NCBI GenBank assembly: GCA_913049615.1
Contig: CAJWZI010000168.1
Coordinates: 1-5,096, forward strand
Length of the DNA stretch: 5,096 nucleotides
Direction of reading: 5' to 3'
Source: an uncultured Alphaproteobacteria bacterium
GTDB taxonomy: Bacteria; Pseudomonadota; Alphaproteobacteria; GCA-2731375
Made by a program: the position numbers and the translations under genes. Every line of letters begins with the position of its first letter. Positions within the stretch are counted from its first letter, which is position 1. Below, piece by piece: positions 5,089 through 5,096 of this stretch. The notes under the pieces were generated by a model. The model searched no databases. It was not told the origin of the DNA and worked only from the letters and a program-made list of their open reading frames with translations.

Positions 5089-5096
5089 GGGCGGCG

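Overview
The window is bacterial, gene-dense, of medium GC (low to mid 50s percent by eye) and fits a proteobacterium. The reasons are VanA/VanB-type Rieske chemistry, a CaiB-type CoA-transferase, a crotonase-fold enzyme and an E. coli-like NADPH:quinone reductase, with Shine-Dalgarno sites in front of most starts. I cannot place it more precisely from sequence alone. I see no tRNA, rRNA, CRISPR array or intact insertion sequence.

Layout. Bases 2-157 (+) hold the last 51 codons of a gene entering from the left: the C-terminal plant-type [2Fe-2S] ferredoxin domain of a VanB-like oxygenase reductase. Next on the same strand are a VanA-like Rieske oxygenase (255-1310), a family III (CaiB/BaiF) CoA-transferase (1419-2597) and a divergent enoyl-CoA hydratase/isomerase-fold protein (2701-3432). 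Bases 3433-3937 are a roughly 500-base convergent spacer with no convincing gene, but it contains an 11-base inverted repeat with wider matching flanks and a strong 9-bp hairpin. On the minus strand, 3938-4912 encodes a zinc-independent NADPH:quinone oxidoreductase of the Qor family. The right edge (4913-5096) is non-coding except for a 14-codon minus-strand ORF that starts like a class II glutamine amidotransferase (MCGIFG) and stops at once. A perfect stem-loop lies at the very end.

How the genes may work together. The reductase and oxygenase almost certainly form one two-component monooxygenase/demethylase system: the reductase passes NAD(P)H electrons through flavin and [2Fe-2S] to the oxygenase's Rieske centre and mononuclear iron. 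The CoA-transferase and crotonase-like protein follow on the same strand with spacers of about 100 bases. This suggests a catabolic cluster in which an oxidised or demethylated carboxylic acid is converted to its CoA thioester and then processed. The substrate cannot be read from the sequence. The crotonase-like protein lacks both canonical hydratase glutamates, so its step is probably not simple enoyl-CoA hydration. The Qor gene is convergent and may be an unrelated redox gene or an accessory one.

The 97-108 base gaps between the plus-strand genes carry palindromes, so the genes may be separately regulated rather than forming one tight operon.
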